DNA of 64,000 nt from Paenibacillus ottowii (GCF_006874425.1 NZ_VIJZ01000003.1:124001-188000), one strand, 5' to 3'. Counted from the stretch's first letter, positions 26,321 through 36,649 are shown. Made by a program: numbers and translations. The notes: a model not told the origin generated them from the sequence alone.

Positions 26321-27667
26321 TTATTTTACTACATTAATCTTCGCACCATCTGAAAGCAAACTTACGCCTTTAACGACGACATTTTGTCCCTCAGTAAGCC
26401 CCTTGGTTACCTCAACCTGTTTGGCACTTTCCTGACCTGTCTGCACTTCTACGCGCTTCGCGACAGTTCCCTCCACTACATAGGCATACTTCTTCCCTGC
26501 CTGCTCTGTAATGGCATCCTGGGATACCAAAATATTTTTAGGAGCTTCTGACTTCATATATACAGTTACAACCATGCCTGACTTCAATTCCCCAGAACCA
26601 TTAGGAACCGAAATCTCGACAGGATATGCCTTGAGGTCATTATCCATTACGGGATTGACGGCAGTTACTCTAGCTTCTATGCGCTTATTCAATGAATCCA
26701 CACCTACAGTTACAGACGAACCTACCTGCAGCTTCAGAAGCTCTGATTCAGAAACGTTGACTTTAGCTATGATAGGATTGGTATTTGCAATTGTAACAAC
26801 TGCAGATTGCGCACTAACCATTTGTCCTTGGACTCCTGTGACTACCGATATCGTGCCGGAAATCGGAGCTTTGACTACAGCATCCACCAGTTGGCTACGT
26901 GCTGTGTCTAAACTGGCTTTAGCTTGATTTACAGAAGCACGTGCTACGTCTATGCCCGTCTTTTGTTGCGCAAGACGCAGTGATTTCTGAGCATTATTAT
27001 ATGTGGTTTGCGCACTTTCCTTAGATGTTTGTGCATTGTGCAGTGCAATCTGTGCATTCTCCACCGCAGTTTGAGCCTTTCGATACGCTATTTGGGACTG
27101 CTCTAACTCGGATTGAGATAGAGCGCCCGCACTAAACAACTGTTGGTTGCGATTAAGCGTATTTTGAGCATCACGCACGGAATTCTGAGCATCGATCAGA
27201 CTGGTCTGAGCTTGTGTGATGGAGTTATCTTGCTGTACAAGCGCACTTTTGGCTTGATCCACACTGGACTCCGCCTGCTGCACAGATTGTGCTGCGCCAG
27301 ACTCAGCCTGTTTTAAGTTGGCCAAGGCAACCTGGTACGATTCCTGAGATTGCTTAATCGAGTCCTGAATATCCTTTTGGTCTATAGTAAACAATGTGTC
27401 GCCTTTGTTTACTTTTTGCCCCACTGTAAGATTGATACTTTGAATTTTTCCGCTAATTTTCGGAGATACTTGGGCCGTCTCTTTCGGAGCAAAGCTTCCA
27501 ATAATACCTGTTGAGTCGTTGATACTGCCTTTAGCCGCTTTTGCCACTTGGACTGGGATCGCCTTCTGCACTGAAGCTGGTGTGGTAGGGGCCTCCCCCC
27601 CACCACAGCCTGCTAATGCAACTGATAAAAGCAAAGTTGTGGCAATCAGAGCACTTTTTTTATTCAT
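26321..27667 (-). CDS. RND efflux adaptor lipoprotein, second copy
   Basis: 448 residues from ATG 27665-27667 (GGTGGAG upstream). Lipoprotein signal with lipobox VALAGC (Cys21). Lipoyl domain (KISGKIQSINLTVGQKVNKG, with VKAPISGTISVVTG as second half), a long Gln/Ala/Ser-rich coiled-coil hairpin (about 110-260) and beta-barrel domains up to the C-terminus. It is encoded 19 bases after its pump, the reverse of the order in the plus-strand efflux operon. The hairpin tip is where adaptors contact TolC-type partners, and one is encoded two genes further on. Confidence 0.9.
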   Translation of the reverse strand: MNKKSALIATTLLLSVALAGCGGGEAPTTPASVQKAIPVQVAKAAKGSINDSTGIIGSFAPKETAQVSPKISGKIQSINLTVGQKVNKGDTLFTIDQKDIQDSIKQSQESYQVALANLKQAESGAAQSVQQAESSVDQAKSALVQQDNSITQAQTSLIDAQNSVRDAQNTLNRNQQLFSAGALSQSELEQSQIAYRKAQTAVENAQIALHNAQTSKESAQTTYNNAQKSLRLAQQKTGIDVARASVNQAKASLDTARSQLVDAVVKAPISGTISVVTGVQGQMVSAQSAVVTIANTNPIIAKVNVSESELLKLQVGSSVTVGVDSLNKRIEARVTAVNPVMDNDLKAYPVEISVPNGSGELKSGMVVTVYMKSEAPKNILVSQDAITEQAGKKYAYVVEGTVAKRVEVQTGQESAKQVEVTKGLTEGQNVVVKGVSLLSDGAKINVVK

Positions 27668-27686
27668 TATGTTTCTCCACCTCACC

Positions 27687-30600
27687 TTATATATGAACAC
27701 TTTTTTGTAGTTTCGCTTCTTTTTTCAGTTGTCTCTTTTCTTGTCTTTTCAGTTTGCGATTTTTACGTTTTTGAATGATATTGTCCAAAATAACATAAAC
27801 AACCGGAATAAGAATCAGCGTGACCAAAGCTGCGAAGGATAACCCGAATACAACAACAACCGCCATAGGAGCTTGTGTCTCATTACCGTCACCTTTAGCA
27901 AATGCCATAGGAATCAAAGCAAGTACGGTAGCCAGCGTTGTCATCAAAATCGGACGCAACCGCTCAGATGCGCCATGAATAATAGCTTCATCTCGATCTT
28001 CGCCTTCTTTTCGAAGCTGAATAATGAAATCAATCATGACAATTGCATTATTTACGACCAAACCGACGAGCATGATGTAACCCGTAAAAGCCGAAACACT
28101 GAGACTCGCTCCCGTTACCACTAGACCGATAAGTACACCGATTAACGTAGGCGGAATCGAAAACATAATAACAAACGGTGTGAGCAGAGATTCAAACTGT
28201 CCTGCCATAACCATATAAATCAGAACTACAGATAGCAGAATAGCTATCCCTAAGTTTATAAAAGACTCCATCATTTGTTCACTTTGCCCGCCACCCGTAT
28301 CTGCACTATAGCCTTCTGGGAAGTGAGTACTCTTCAAAAGAGCATCTATTTTCTGTTTGACGGTTAGAATGTCACCTGATCCATCAATGTCAGCAGAAAT
28401 CTGTACTTGACGTGTCTGGTCTTCACGGGTGACACTATCCGGTACAGCGCGTTTATCAATACTTGCTACCGAAGATAAGGGCACATCAATTCCTTGTGAA
28501 GTGGTAATACGTAATGCTTTCAAATAGGACCAGTCATGTCGATCCTGCTCAGGCAGAGATATTTTCACATCGATTTGATCATCACCTGTGCGATAGCTTG
28601 TTGCAACAGATCCATTAAAGGAAGTATTCACCGCAGATAAAATTTGGGTTGCTGATAAGCCATATTGACTAGCAAGTTCCCGGTTAACAGTAATCTCATA
28701 TTCTTCGCGAACCGCATTCAAAGAACTTTTTACATTGACCGTTCCCGGTATGCTCTTTACGCCGGCAACGAGATTGTCGGAAAGTTCCCTCAAGACGTCC
28801 ATATCATCGCCTTTTAGATTAATATTAACCGCCGCTCCAGTCGAAAGGCCTGTTGCAGACGCCAATGTAATCTCTGCATCCGGAATACTATCGAATTTCT
28901 TGCGAAGGCCTTCAACTACAGCGTCTGTTGGCTGATGCCCATCCTTCAGCGCAACACTTAGTTCTGCCGAATTGGATGGAGTTGCCCCTGAATAACCAGA
29001 AAGACCACCAGCACCAACAGTCACTGTCATTTTGTCCAGATCAGGAACTTTCAGAATTTCTTTTTCTATACCTTGAACAACTCTTTCAGTCTCCTCTAAA
29101 ACTGTTCCGTTAGGAAGTTTCACTTTCACTGAGAATTCCCCAGTGTCGGATTCAGGAATAAATTCAGCCTTAACCATAGAAATCAGAGACCCAGCTGCCA
29201 CAAACATTAATACAGTAATGATTAAAACAGATTTTCGATGATTAATTCCCCACTTCAATACACGGCGATAACCACCCTTAAATTTCTCAAATCCGATATT
29301 AAACCACACAATAGGGTTAATACCTTTATAAGTACCTAAAGAATATATGGATTCATCCGGTACAGTAGGCATCCAACGCGAGCCAAGCATTGGCACAATC
29401 ATAAGGGATACCAGCAAGGCTGCTATATGGGAGAAGATAACAGTTAATGCCAACGGTTTAAACATAACTCCTGCAATTCCATCAACAAAAACAACCGGTA
29501 AAAATACTACAATCTGTGCAAGTGCAGATGCCATAACCGCATTGCCCACTTGCTTGGAGCCATCAATTGCCCCTTGTAGCATACTTTTCCCTTCATGTCG
29601 CTGCCTAAAAATATTTTCAATGATAACAACGGCAAAGTCGACAAATGATCCTAACCCTAGAAGCAAACCGCTCAATGAAATAACATTAATGGTTTGTCCA
29701 GTGAAATACATCATCATAAACGTTGCTACGAAGGAAATTGGAATAACGATCGCAGCAATAATAGTAGAACGTATACTGTTCAAAAATAATAGCAACACAA
29801 TAGCTGCGATAATAAGCCCCAATATAGCATGTTCTATTAGTGAGTGTACGGAGTCTCTAATAGGCTTGGAAGCATCAGTTACCATATCCAATTGTGTTCC
29901 AGGAGGCAGGTCCTTCCGTATCGAATCCAAACTTTCCTTCACAGAATTAGCGATTGAAAGAGTATTTCCACCAGTAGCCTTAGTAACAGAAATATTAATA
30001 CTTGGCTTCCCATTATAGGTAGAAATAGTGGTGACTTCTTCTACGGAGTCTTCAACTGTCGCGATATCCTTCAATTTCACGCTTCCCTTACCTACAGGGA
30101 TTGGCGTTTCGCCCATTTCCGAAACAGCTTTATATTCACCTTGAACTCGAAGTTGAATTTGTGTATTACCACGATATACAGAACCCGCAGAGCCAGCAAC
30201 ATTATTAGCCGATAGGGCCTGGCGAATTTGATCCAGCGTAATGCCATAGCTTTGAAGCTTGGCCTGATCTACAGTGATCTTTACGAGTCGTTCTTGACCA
30301 CCTGACATGTTGGCTGCAGCTACTCCTGCAATTCTTTCAAGCCGCGGCTCGATAATATCCTCAGCAATAGGCTTCAGCTTGTTAATATCCTGATCTCCTG
30401 TAAAAGCGAGGGTAATAACTGGCGTTGCATTGAGGTCCACTTTTAGAACACGCGGCGAATTTGCCGTGTCTGGAAGAGATCCTCTAACGGTATCAACTTT
30501 ATCCCTCATGTCGAGGGTGGCCTGGTTCATATCTACTCCCCAGTTAAATTGAATCATGACCATAGATGATCCTTCTGAAGACTCGGACGTGATTGTATCC

Positions 30601-30824
30601 ACGTTCTCGATAGAAGCCAAACTCTTTTCAATAGGTTTAGTAACCAATTCCTCAACCTCAGTAGGCGTTGCATTTGGAATACTGGTCACCACTGCAGCGT
30701 AAGGCAGCTTCATATCTGGCATATACTCGACAGGAAGCCTTAACGCAAAAATACCGCCCCCGATTAACAAAGCAACAATCAACATAAATACTGTTACAGG
30801 ACGGCGTATTGAAAACTGAGACAT
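27687..30824 (-). CDS. RND-family efflux pump, second copy
   Basis: 1045 residues from ATG 30822-30824 (GGGGAG upstream). Two-fold repeated RND architecture with the porter-domain start FSIRRPVTVFMLIVALLIGG. The TM4 motif reads GLGSFVDFAVVIIENI: only one of the two usual proton-relay aspartates remains, with Phe in the second place. The TM10 region is VGLVVNNAIVMIDFI. The C-terminal cytoplasmic tail is rich in Lys and Arg. The cargo is unknown; with the TolC-like and S-layer-type neighbours it may move material through or to the wall. Confidence 0.92.
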   Translation of the reverse strand: MSQFSIRRPVTVFMLIVALLIGGGIFALRLPVEYMPDMKLPYAAVVTSIPNATPTEVEELVTKPIEKSLASIENVDTITSESSEGSSMVMIQFNWGVDMNQATLDMRDKVDTVRGSLPDTANSPRVLKVDLNATPVITLAFTGDQDINKLKPIAEDIIEPRLERIAGVAAANMSGGQERLVKITVDQAKLQSYGITLDQIRQALSANNVAGSAGSVYRGNTQIQLRVQGEYKAVSEMGETPIPVGKGSVKLKDIATVEDSVEEVTTISTYNGKPSINISVTKATGGNTLSIANSVKESLDSIRKDLPPGTQLDMVTDASKPIRDSVHSLIEHAILGLIIAAIVLLLFLNSIRSTIIAAIVIPISFVATFMMMYFTGQTINVISLSGLLLGLGSFVDFAVVIIENIFRQRHEGKSMLQGAIDGSKQVGNAVMASALAQIVVFLPVVFVDGIAGVMFKPLALTVIFSHIAALLVSLMIVPMLGSRWMPTVPDESIYSLGTYKGINPIVWFNIGFEKFKGGYRRVLKWGINHRKSVLIITVLMFVAAGSLISMVKAEFIPESDTGEFSVKVKLPNGTVLEETERVVQGIEKEILKVPDLDKMTVTVGAGGLSGYSGATPSNSAELSVALKDGHQPTDAVVEGLRKKFDSIPDAEITLASATGLSTGAAVNINLKGDDMDVLRELSDNLVAGVKSIPGTVNVKSSLNAVREEYEITVNRELASQYGLSATQILSAVNTSFNGSVATSYRTGDDQIDVKISLPEQDRHDWSYLKALRITTSQGIDVPLSSVASIDKRAVPDSVTREDQTRQVQISADIDGSGDILTVKQKIDALLKSTHFPEGYSADTGGGQSEQMMESFINLGIAILLSVVLIYMVMAGQFESLLTPFVIMFSIPPTLIGVLIGLVVTGASLSVSAFTGYIMLVGLVVNNAIVMIDFIIQLRKEGEDRDEAIIHGASERLRPILMTTLATVLALIPMAFAKGDGNETQAPMAVVVVFGLSFAALVTLILIPVVYVILDNIIQKRKNRKLKRQEKRQLKKEAKLQKSVHI

Positions 30825-31050
30825 CTCATCACTCCCCACTCACTTCTCTATGTAATATTTAAGCACACACATCCTCTACTACGATGAAATAGGCGTAAAG
30901 TTTCAGATAAATGCGCAAAAAAAACATATAGAAAAATAATAAACACATTTTGAGATAAAACCTTAAAAAAAAGCAATTAATAACAGTCTTTCAAGGCAAA
31001 ACTAAACGAAAAAAGCCGTAGTGCTTATCCAAAGTTTTCATCTCTTTGAT

Positions 31051-31080
31051 ATTATGGCATAGGCGCTTAATTCCAGTCAA
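31051..31080 (-). promoter_or_regulatory. Promoter of the second RND pump-adaptor operon
   Basis: Minus strand TTGACT (31075-31080), 18-base spacer, CATAAT (31051-31056). It gives an approximately 220-base AT-rich leader in which I see no known riboswitch. Confidence 0.65.
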
Positions 31081-31090
31081 ATAGCTGATT

Positions 31091-31151
31091 TATAAAAAAC
31101 ATCCCTCTCATGTATATGAAAGGGAATTTCCATTTCCATGGAGGGATGTTT
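31091..31151 (-). terminator. Terminator of the SLH-protein gene
   Basis: Arms GAGGGATGTTT (31141-31151) and its complement (31097-31107) close a structure with further small hairpins inside, followed on the minus strand by six U. Confidence 0.85.
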
Positions 31152-31174
31152 AATGATTTCAGTTTTTTTAAGGA

Positions 31175-34100
31175 TTAAATTTTAGGAAGCAGTTTTTTAT
31201 CAGCCATAACTTTAGCTACAATAATCGCTGCATCTCCGCGCAAGGTTAAGGATGTAGGGTTAAACATATATCCTTTTTTCGGATCACTTGCATCTACAGG
31301 AGACCCTGTGATAAAGCCTTTCTTAGCAATAGCCAATACAGATGCTTGTGCATAGTAGTCAATCTTGTCCGCATCTTTAAAGGTCTTGGACAGATTCTTC
31401 ATGATCTTGTCATGATCTGTTTCCAGCTTCAAATCCAATGCCTTGGCGATAATGACCGCGGCATCTTGACGTGTGATTACATCTTCCGGCATAAAGATTC
31501 TTGGTTGCGAACCTTTGACAATACCTGCACGTGCAGCTGTTTCAATATAACGATAATCGTAGAGCGCATCTGCGGATATCGTATTTGGAATAGACACGTC
31601 GTCGAAATGCTTCGCACCGCTGAAATTAAGCGGAATTTGCAGACCTTTGACAATCATCGACGTGAATTCGCCTCTTTTAATGTAGCTGTCAGGTCCAAAG
31701 CTATTGATTGGATCCATTGGGTTCATAACACCTTTAGCCAAGATTGCTTCGATGTAATCTCTGGCGTACTTGTGCTTAATGACATCACTATATGTTTCTC
31801 CAACCTTAGCAACTACATAATAACCGAAACGATCAAATGGTACTTTAATGGTATGTTTCTTCGGATCTACCACACCACCAATGTTCTGCCAATCCTTCAA
31901 ATCAGGATCAAAAAAGAACACTGTCATTTGTTTCCCTGCATCCTGAGCAATGCTGCCGTCATACGTCAGCGTCAAAGTAGCACGCTTGGAAGGTACTAGC
32001 TCGTTAGATGGGTCACGCCAGTAGAAGTTTTTAATCTTGCTACTGTCATTTTGCGATTTGTTTGCCAATTGATATGGATCGGCACCATACGTTACCGGAT
32101 CGTAAGCATCTGTTTTGATATCATCCGCTGTACCTGGGTCAATCCAGAATACTGGACTGGACTTGGTAAAGCGACTTGGGAAATCTCTGTTGAAGTATCT
32201 ACTTCCATCTGCAATCAAGCTCTGCATGTCGGACAACGCTTTTTCAGTTTCAAATTCATGACGGTCTACCACGCCATCTTCGCTATTCGCAATCGCAAAG
32301 TACAAAGTATGACCGGAGAAAACCTGATTTTTAAATTGCTGCGGTTGGTCGTAATCACGACGAATCAGGCTCGTTCCCTTCGCGAAAGCAAGTGTAAGAT
32401 TACCATCAAACACTTTGTGCGATGTTTTCATCGCTTCCATGTACTGCTCGCCAGGAATATTAGTAGGCACATATTTAACAGTAATGGTTTGTTTTAGTTT
32501 TTCCTTGCCTACTGTAACCACTACATCAATTTTATTATCTTTGTTAGCTTTTAGACCTGTAACGATGGCTTTATAAGCTGATGGGTAATCAACAGTGCCA
32601 TCATAATCAGAGTCAAATCCTTCTTGAACCGCTGTTTCCTTACCTACTGTAACACTATCTGCATTACCTGCGTTTACAATAACTTGCACAAAGTTTTGAT
32701 TCACGATCCGTTTTTCAGGAAGCGGACGCAGGATATCAAAAGATGTAGATTGACCGGATACTTGCAGTCGGAAAGTAGCAAATGGTCCGCTCTTGCCACT
32801 GTTGTATAAGGTAATGTTGTAAGCTACTGGCGTTCCATCTTGCGAAATAGTCTGGTTTTTCAATACAAAACTGAAGTACTTTTTGTCCGGATGATAGTAT
32901 ACGAGCAGGTCTTTCAAATCTTTGCTTGTAAACTTATCCGTAGTAGCACCGGAGTTGTATGCCGTTTTGGCATCTTCTGCTGAGAAGAACTCGTTATTCA
33001 ACGTCCAGTTTACTTCACTGTCGTCTGATCCCTTAATCTCTAAAATGTATTGATCTTTATTGGCAATATCACTTAACGAACCATTCACCTGATCCGCTTT
33101 ACCCAAATCAGCAATACTGAAAGTACCAAAGATATTGATATTTTTCAGAGATGTTTTGTAGTTAGTGTCATCTACTTTAGTGAAATTTGCATCTTTTGCT
33201 TTCGGTGCAATTTCGCTATATTTCGGCGTATTGCTCAAGCCGCTAACAGGTGTAAAAGGAATAATACCCTGTGTGTTTGGAACTGGAATTACTGGAATAT
33301 TCGTTTGTGTAAAGTTTACTTTTACCGTATTGCTATATTCAATACCTGGCTTGAACACAAACTTGATTTCATTATTTCCGTTTGCCAGTGCGTTGGCTGC
33401 AACTGTTTCGGAGGAAGCTGCAAGCTTAAAGTTTGCTCCTGAGCCATCAAGGTCAACTAATACGTTGTTCACATACAAGAATACATTTCGGTTACTACCA
33501 GTGTAATGAATATCAGCTGCATTACTCACATCCAGCAATTTACCTTTAAAATAACCCAATTGATTCAGTTTATACGTATTTAGGTTTGCACTCGACGTAT
33601 TCAACGGAATTTGTTGACCATCATAAATCGTATCGTATTTCATGAATGGGCCCTGCAATAAGTTTACAGTTGCCTTAATCAATTTGCTTGAGTCACCATT
33701 CAGGTAGAAATTCAGGACGTTTTGTCCTTCTTTAGGCAAAGTATCTACGTAAGCAACAACTTTTTTCACTTGTGTTGACTTACCATTGATTGTTCGAATC
33801 ACATCTTGGGCTTGACCCACGGGATGAACGGATACACCAGAAAGCTCGTTAATTGAACTAGGCGCACCGTTAACAATGATAAATTCCATACCTACAGGTA
33901 CAGATGGAGCATCTGTAGTCTTGTTCTTCATAGAACTACCTGTTAATTTCATAGCTTCATCAATGGCAGCTGCTTGATCAGACCCGCTACCATTGATACG
34001 ATTCAACAGCTGATTATTAAAATCAGGGAGAAAGTTCACGTCATCAATATAAGGTTGAGTGCTGCTTCGCAATGTAAATTGCACCGCAGATGCATTTGAA

Positions 34101-35191
34101 CTCGATCCATCTGCAAACCCTACACTCAGGGATGCACGAATCAAGTGGTCTGTTACGATGCCATCAGGTACAGTTACCTGGAACGGATATACTTTGTAAC
34201 CATTAGATGTAACAACATTGGCTGTATCAATCGTAGCATCAATTCCATTGGTATCCCCAATGGCGCTACCGTTATTGCTTACATCCGTAAATCTAGCATT
34301 AATTTTGCTCACTACTGGATCAGTTGCTCCGGAAGGAACCAGAACATTACCTTTCAAAACCACACCGCTGGTAGACGATACGGTAAAGTCAGGCGAAGTC
34401 GTCAGATCAGCAGACACATTGCCGTCCTTATTTAAAGTCAAATCAGAAAATTCAGGTTTACCCGTATAAATCGTGATTTCACGCGTAACTGTAAGAGCCT
34501 GAGTTCCGTTATTCACTTTAATCGTCACTATATTTTTACCCGGAGTGAGCACAACACTACCTGTTAATTTATAGCCGGTATAAGAGGAAACATTATACGT
34601 ATTACTACTTTTTGTAGAAGTGAGCGTTACACTGTCAGCATTAGGAGCCGTCCCTTGAATCACTACTTTCACGTCATCCGAGCCGCTATTTCGCGCGTCT
34701 GTCAGCACCGCTGTCTGATTTTCTACTAACTGCTGGGTTTGGCCATTCAGCGTAGCAGACAGATCATACAGCTTAGGTCCATCCTGATACTCAATGTAAA
34801 TGGAATCCTTCATTTCGGCCGAATTTTGACTGCTTTGGAATGTAATTCGGTTCAAACCAGGAAACAGTTTAATGTCTGAAATTTGAATCGTAGAGCCATT
34901 TACTGTAATTCCGCCCTTTTGACTCTCATTTTTATTAACTACCGTAAGGTTTGTTCCATTTTTAGAGAGTTGGAATACACTATACGATATAGTACTCCCA
35001 TTCACTCCGTTGATCGTACCGTTAACTGTAACACGGTCTGTGTTTACCATTCTGGCCGAATCCGCATCATATTTTTCATTTGGAAAAATGAAATAAGTTC
35101 CTGTCGCAGCATGAGCCGTACCTACCAGGGCCGCCGGCACCAAGCCAATGATGAGACCAACCGTCAGCAACATGGATAGCAATCGTTTCAA
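31175..35191 (-). CDS. Large S-layer-type surface protein with three SLH domains
   Basis: 1338 residues. TTG start with AAGGAGG 8 bases upstream. Signal peptide residues 1-28 (LLSMLLTVGLIIGLVPAAL, cleavage after AHA). A long beta-rich region (about 30-1130) contains Ig- or cadherin-like repeats (PGLNRITFQ, PGKNIVTIKV, KEGQNVLNF). Three SLH motifs end the protein: YARDYIEAILAKGVM with KRGEFTSMIVKGL; YIETAARAGIVKG with TRQDAAVIIAKAL; YAQASVLAIAKKGFI with LRGDAAIIVAKVM. SLH domains bind pyruvylated secondary wall polymer; csaB and polymer genes lie directly upstream. The protein probably sits in or under an S-layer. Confidence 0.92.
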   Translation of the reverse strand: MKRLLSMLLTVGLIIGLVPAALVGTAHAATGTYFIFPNEKYDADSARMVNTDRVTVNGTINGVNGSTISYSVFQLSKNGTNLTVVNKNESQKGGITVNGSTIQISDIKLFPGLNRITFQSSQNSAEMKDSIYIEYQDGPKLYDLSATLNGQTQQLVENQTAVLTDARNSGSDDVKVVIQGTAPNADSVTLTSTKSSNTYNVSSYTGYKLTGSVVLTPGKNIVTIKVNNGTQALTVTREITIYTGKPEFSDLTLNKDGNVSADLTTSPDFTVSSTSGVVLKGNVLVPSGATDPVVSKINARFTDVSNNGSAIGDTNGIDATIDTANVVTSNGYKVYPFQVTVPDGIVTDHLIRASLSVGFADGSSSNASAVQFTLRSSTQPYIDDVNFLPDFNNQLLNRINGSGSDQAAAIDEAMKLTGSSMKNKTTDAPSVPVGMEFIIVNGAPSSINELSGVSVHPVGQAQDVIRTINGKSTQVKKVVAYVDTLPKEGQNVLNFYLNGDSSKLIKATVNLLQGPFMKYDTIYDGQQIPLNTSSANLNTYKLNQLGYFKGKLLDVSNAADIHYTGSNRNVFLYVNNVLVDLDGSGANFKLAASSETVAANALANGNNEIKFVFKPGIEYSNTVKVNFTQTNIPVIPVPNTQGIIPFTPVSGLSNTPKYSEIAPKAKDANFTKVDDTNYKTSLKNINIFGTFSIADLGKADQVNGSLSDIANKDQYILEIKGSDDSEVNWTLNNEFFSAEDAKTAYNSGATTDKFTSKDLKDLLVYYHPDKKYFSFVLKNQTISQDGTPVAYNITLYNSGKSGPFATFRLQVSGQSTSFDILRPLPEKRIVNQNFVQVIVNAGNADSVTVGKETAVQEGFDSDYDGTVDYPSAYKAIVTGLKANKDNKIDVVVTVGKEKLKQTITVKYVPTNIPGEQYMEAMKTSHKVFDGNLTLAFAKGTSLIRRDYDQPQQFKNQVFSGHTLYFAIANSEDGVVDRHEFETEKALSDMQSLIADGSRYFNRDFPSRFTKSSPVFWIDPGTADDIKTDAYDPVTYGADPYQLANKSQNDSSKIKNFYWRDPSNELVPSKRATLTLTYDGSIAQDAGKQMTVFFFDPDLKDWQNIGGVVDPKKHTIKVPFDRFGYYVVAKVGETYSDVIKHKYARDYIEAILAKGVMNPMDPINSFGPDSYIKRGEFTSMIVKGLQIPLNFSGAKHFDDVSIPNTISADALYDYRYIETAARAGIVKGSQPRIFMPEDVITRQDAAVIIAKALDLKLETDHDKIMKNLSKTFKDADKIDYYAQASVLAIAKKGFITGSPVDASDPKKGYMFNPTSLTLRGDAAIIVAKVMADKKLLPKI

Positions 35192-35308
35192 ATCATTGTC
35201 CTCCTTTGATTCTGTCGCACCTTGGGGTACGTAATCATTCGTTACTATTTTTATCGGTAGCCAACATACAAAAAATTAGTAAATTCTCAAAAAAGGAGGG
35301 AGTTTTTT

Positions 35309-35366
35309 TACAGCAAACAACAAAAAAGCCTTCAAACCCGCGGTATACCGCCAAGCTTGGAGGCTT
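35309..35366 (-). terminator. Terminator of the tagO-like gene
   Basis: Long stem AAGCCT.CAA.C ... GCTTGGAGGCTT (35326-35366, a few mismatches) with a perfect 12-bp GCGGTATACCGC core; six U follow on the minus strand. Confidence 0.85.
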
Positions 35367-35381
35367 ACATTTGAATTAAAA

Positions 35382-36512
35382 TTATAATTTCGATCGCGTC
35401 TGGGAATCTGGCTTAGCCAACAACCGAATTAGTGTGTTAATCACAGGACGTTTGGTTTTTCCAACAAGACCAATAACCTCTGCACCGATCTGTAGGAAGA
35501 ACATCATGATACATATCACGACAAAAGTAACCCAGTTTGCTTCATTAAGTGCAGCCGATGACTGAATCACGGCCAAAATACCGAAAAATACAGCAATACC
35601 GTAGATAATCAATACCGTCTGTCTGTGACTGAAACCTAGTTCGCGCAAGCAGTGATGCAAATGACCTTTATCCGGTGAGAATATCGGTTTTTTCTGCAAC
35701 TTGCGACGAATAATTGCAAAGAATGTATCTGACAAAGGCACACCGATAATAATCAATGGCGTAATAAATGATACGATAGCAATTTGCTTGAAACCAAGCA
35801 TTGAAAGCATAGCCAGAGAAAAACCTAAAAATAAGGACCCTGTATCACCCATAAATATTTTCGCAGGATGAAAGTTGAAAAATAGAAACCCGATAATACT
35901 GCCTAACAACACAAGGCAAAGCATGGCAACCATATAATTGCCCATTAGTAACGACATCACAAAAATAGTTCCAATCGCAATTCCCGATACACCTGCAGCC
36001 AGTCCATCCAGGCCGTCAATCAAATTGATGGCATTGGTCACACCTACGATCCAAAAAATCGTAAGCGGAATGGAAATCCAGCTTTCCAAAGATGAGTAAG
36101 CATCCTGAAAAGGTACATTTACAAAATCAACACGAATATCAAAAGCAAACACGACCATACACGCAACGGCGATTTGAGCCAAAAATTTGAGCTTTGCATT
36201 GAGATCAAAACGATCATCGAGAGCACCAATCAATGTAATCAACGTACCGCCAATCAGAAAGGCTGCGATAAAGTTAATATCCCGCGAGGACAGCATTCCT
36301 TCAGGCACAAAAGGTAACATCGCCAATAAGGATAACAGAAATGCCAAGAAAATCCCCAGACCGCCAAGACGCGGCATAATTCGGGTATGTACTTTTCGGG
36401 CATTCGGCACATCGACGGCTCCAACCTTCACAGCGAACTTTTTAACAAGCGGTGTCAGTAACAGCGCAAGTCCCAGTGCCATGATGAAACCAATAATATA
36501 GATCAATAACAT
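35382..36512 (-). CDS. tagO: Undecaprenyl-phosphate GlcNAc-1-phosphate transferase (TagO/WecA type)
   Basis: 376 residues with about ten or eleven transmembrane helices. Family motifs include DVPNARKVHTRIMPRLGG near residue 38, the Asp-rich LIDGLDGLAAG near 165, FMGDTGSLFLGF near 220, and HLHHCLRELGFSHRQ near 290 (the His motif of the MraY/WecA superfamily). It starts lipid-linked assembly of teichoic acid or other secondary wall polymer on the inner membrane face. Upstream is a tagA-type gene (about 140 bases), so both first steps of linkage-unit synthesis are encoded together. Confidence 0.92.
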   Translation of the reverse strand: MLLIYIIGFIMALGLALLLTPLVKKFAVKVGAVDVPNARKVHTRIMPRLGGLGIFLAFLLSLLAMLPFVPEGMLSSRDINFIAAFLIGGTLITLIGALDDRFDLNAKLKFLAQIAVACMVVFAFDIRVDFVNVPFQDAYSSLESWISIPLTIFWIVGVTNAINLIDGLDGLAAGVSGIAIGTIFVMSLLMGNYMVAMLCLVLLGSIIGFLFFNFHPAKIFMGDTGSLFLGFSLAMLSMLGFKQIAIVSFITPLIIIGVPLSDTFFAIIRRKLQKKPIFSPDKGHLHHCLRELGFSHRQTVLIIYGIAVFFGILAVIQSSAALNEANWVTFVVICIMMFFLQIGAEVIGLVGKTKRPVINTLIRLLAKPDSQTRSKL

Positions 36513-36649
36513 TTGATCATTCGACCCCCAATTTTAAAGCAATGCCTTTTCAGATGTAACCGCATTGAATTATACTCTGATCAAAAATAAATACCAAGCC
36601 TCATATTCTGGCAAATTAGCGGGTTTTGAAGGCAGATTCAAGCTATTTA

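Noticed and set aside
31009..31040. Possible terminator ending in a T-run before the second RND operon
   Set aside because: Only a 3-bp stem can be formed; the real terminator of the SLH gene is at 31091-31151.
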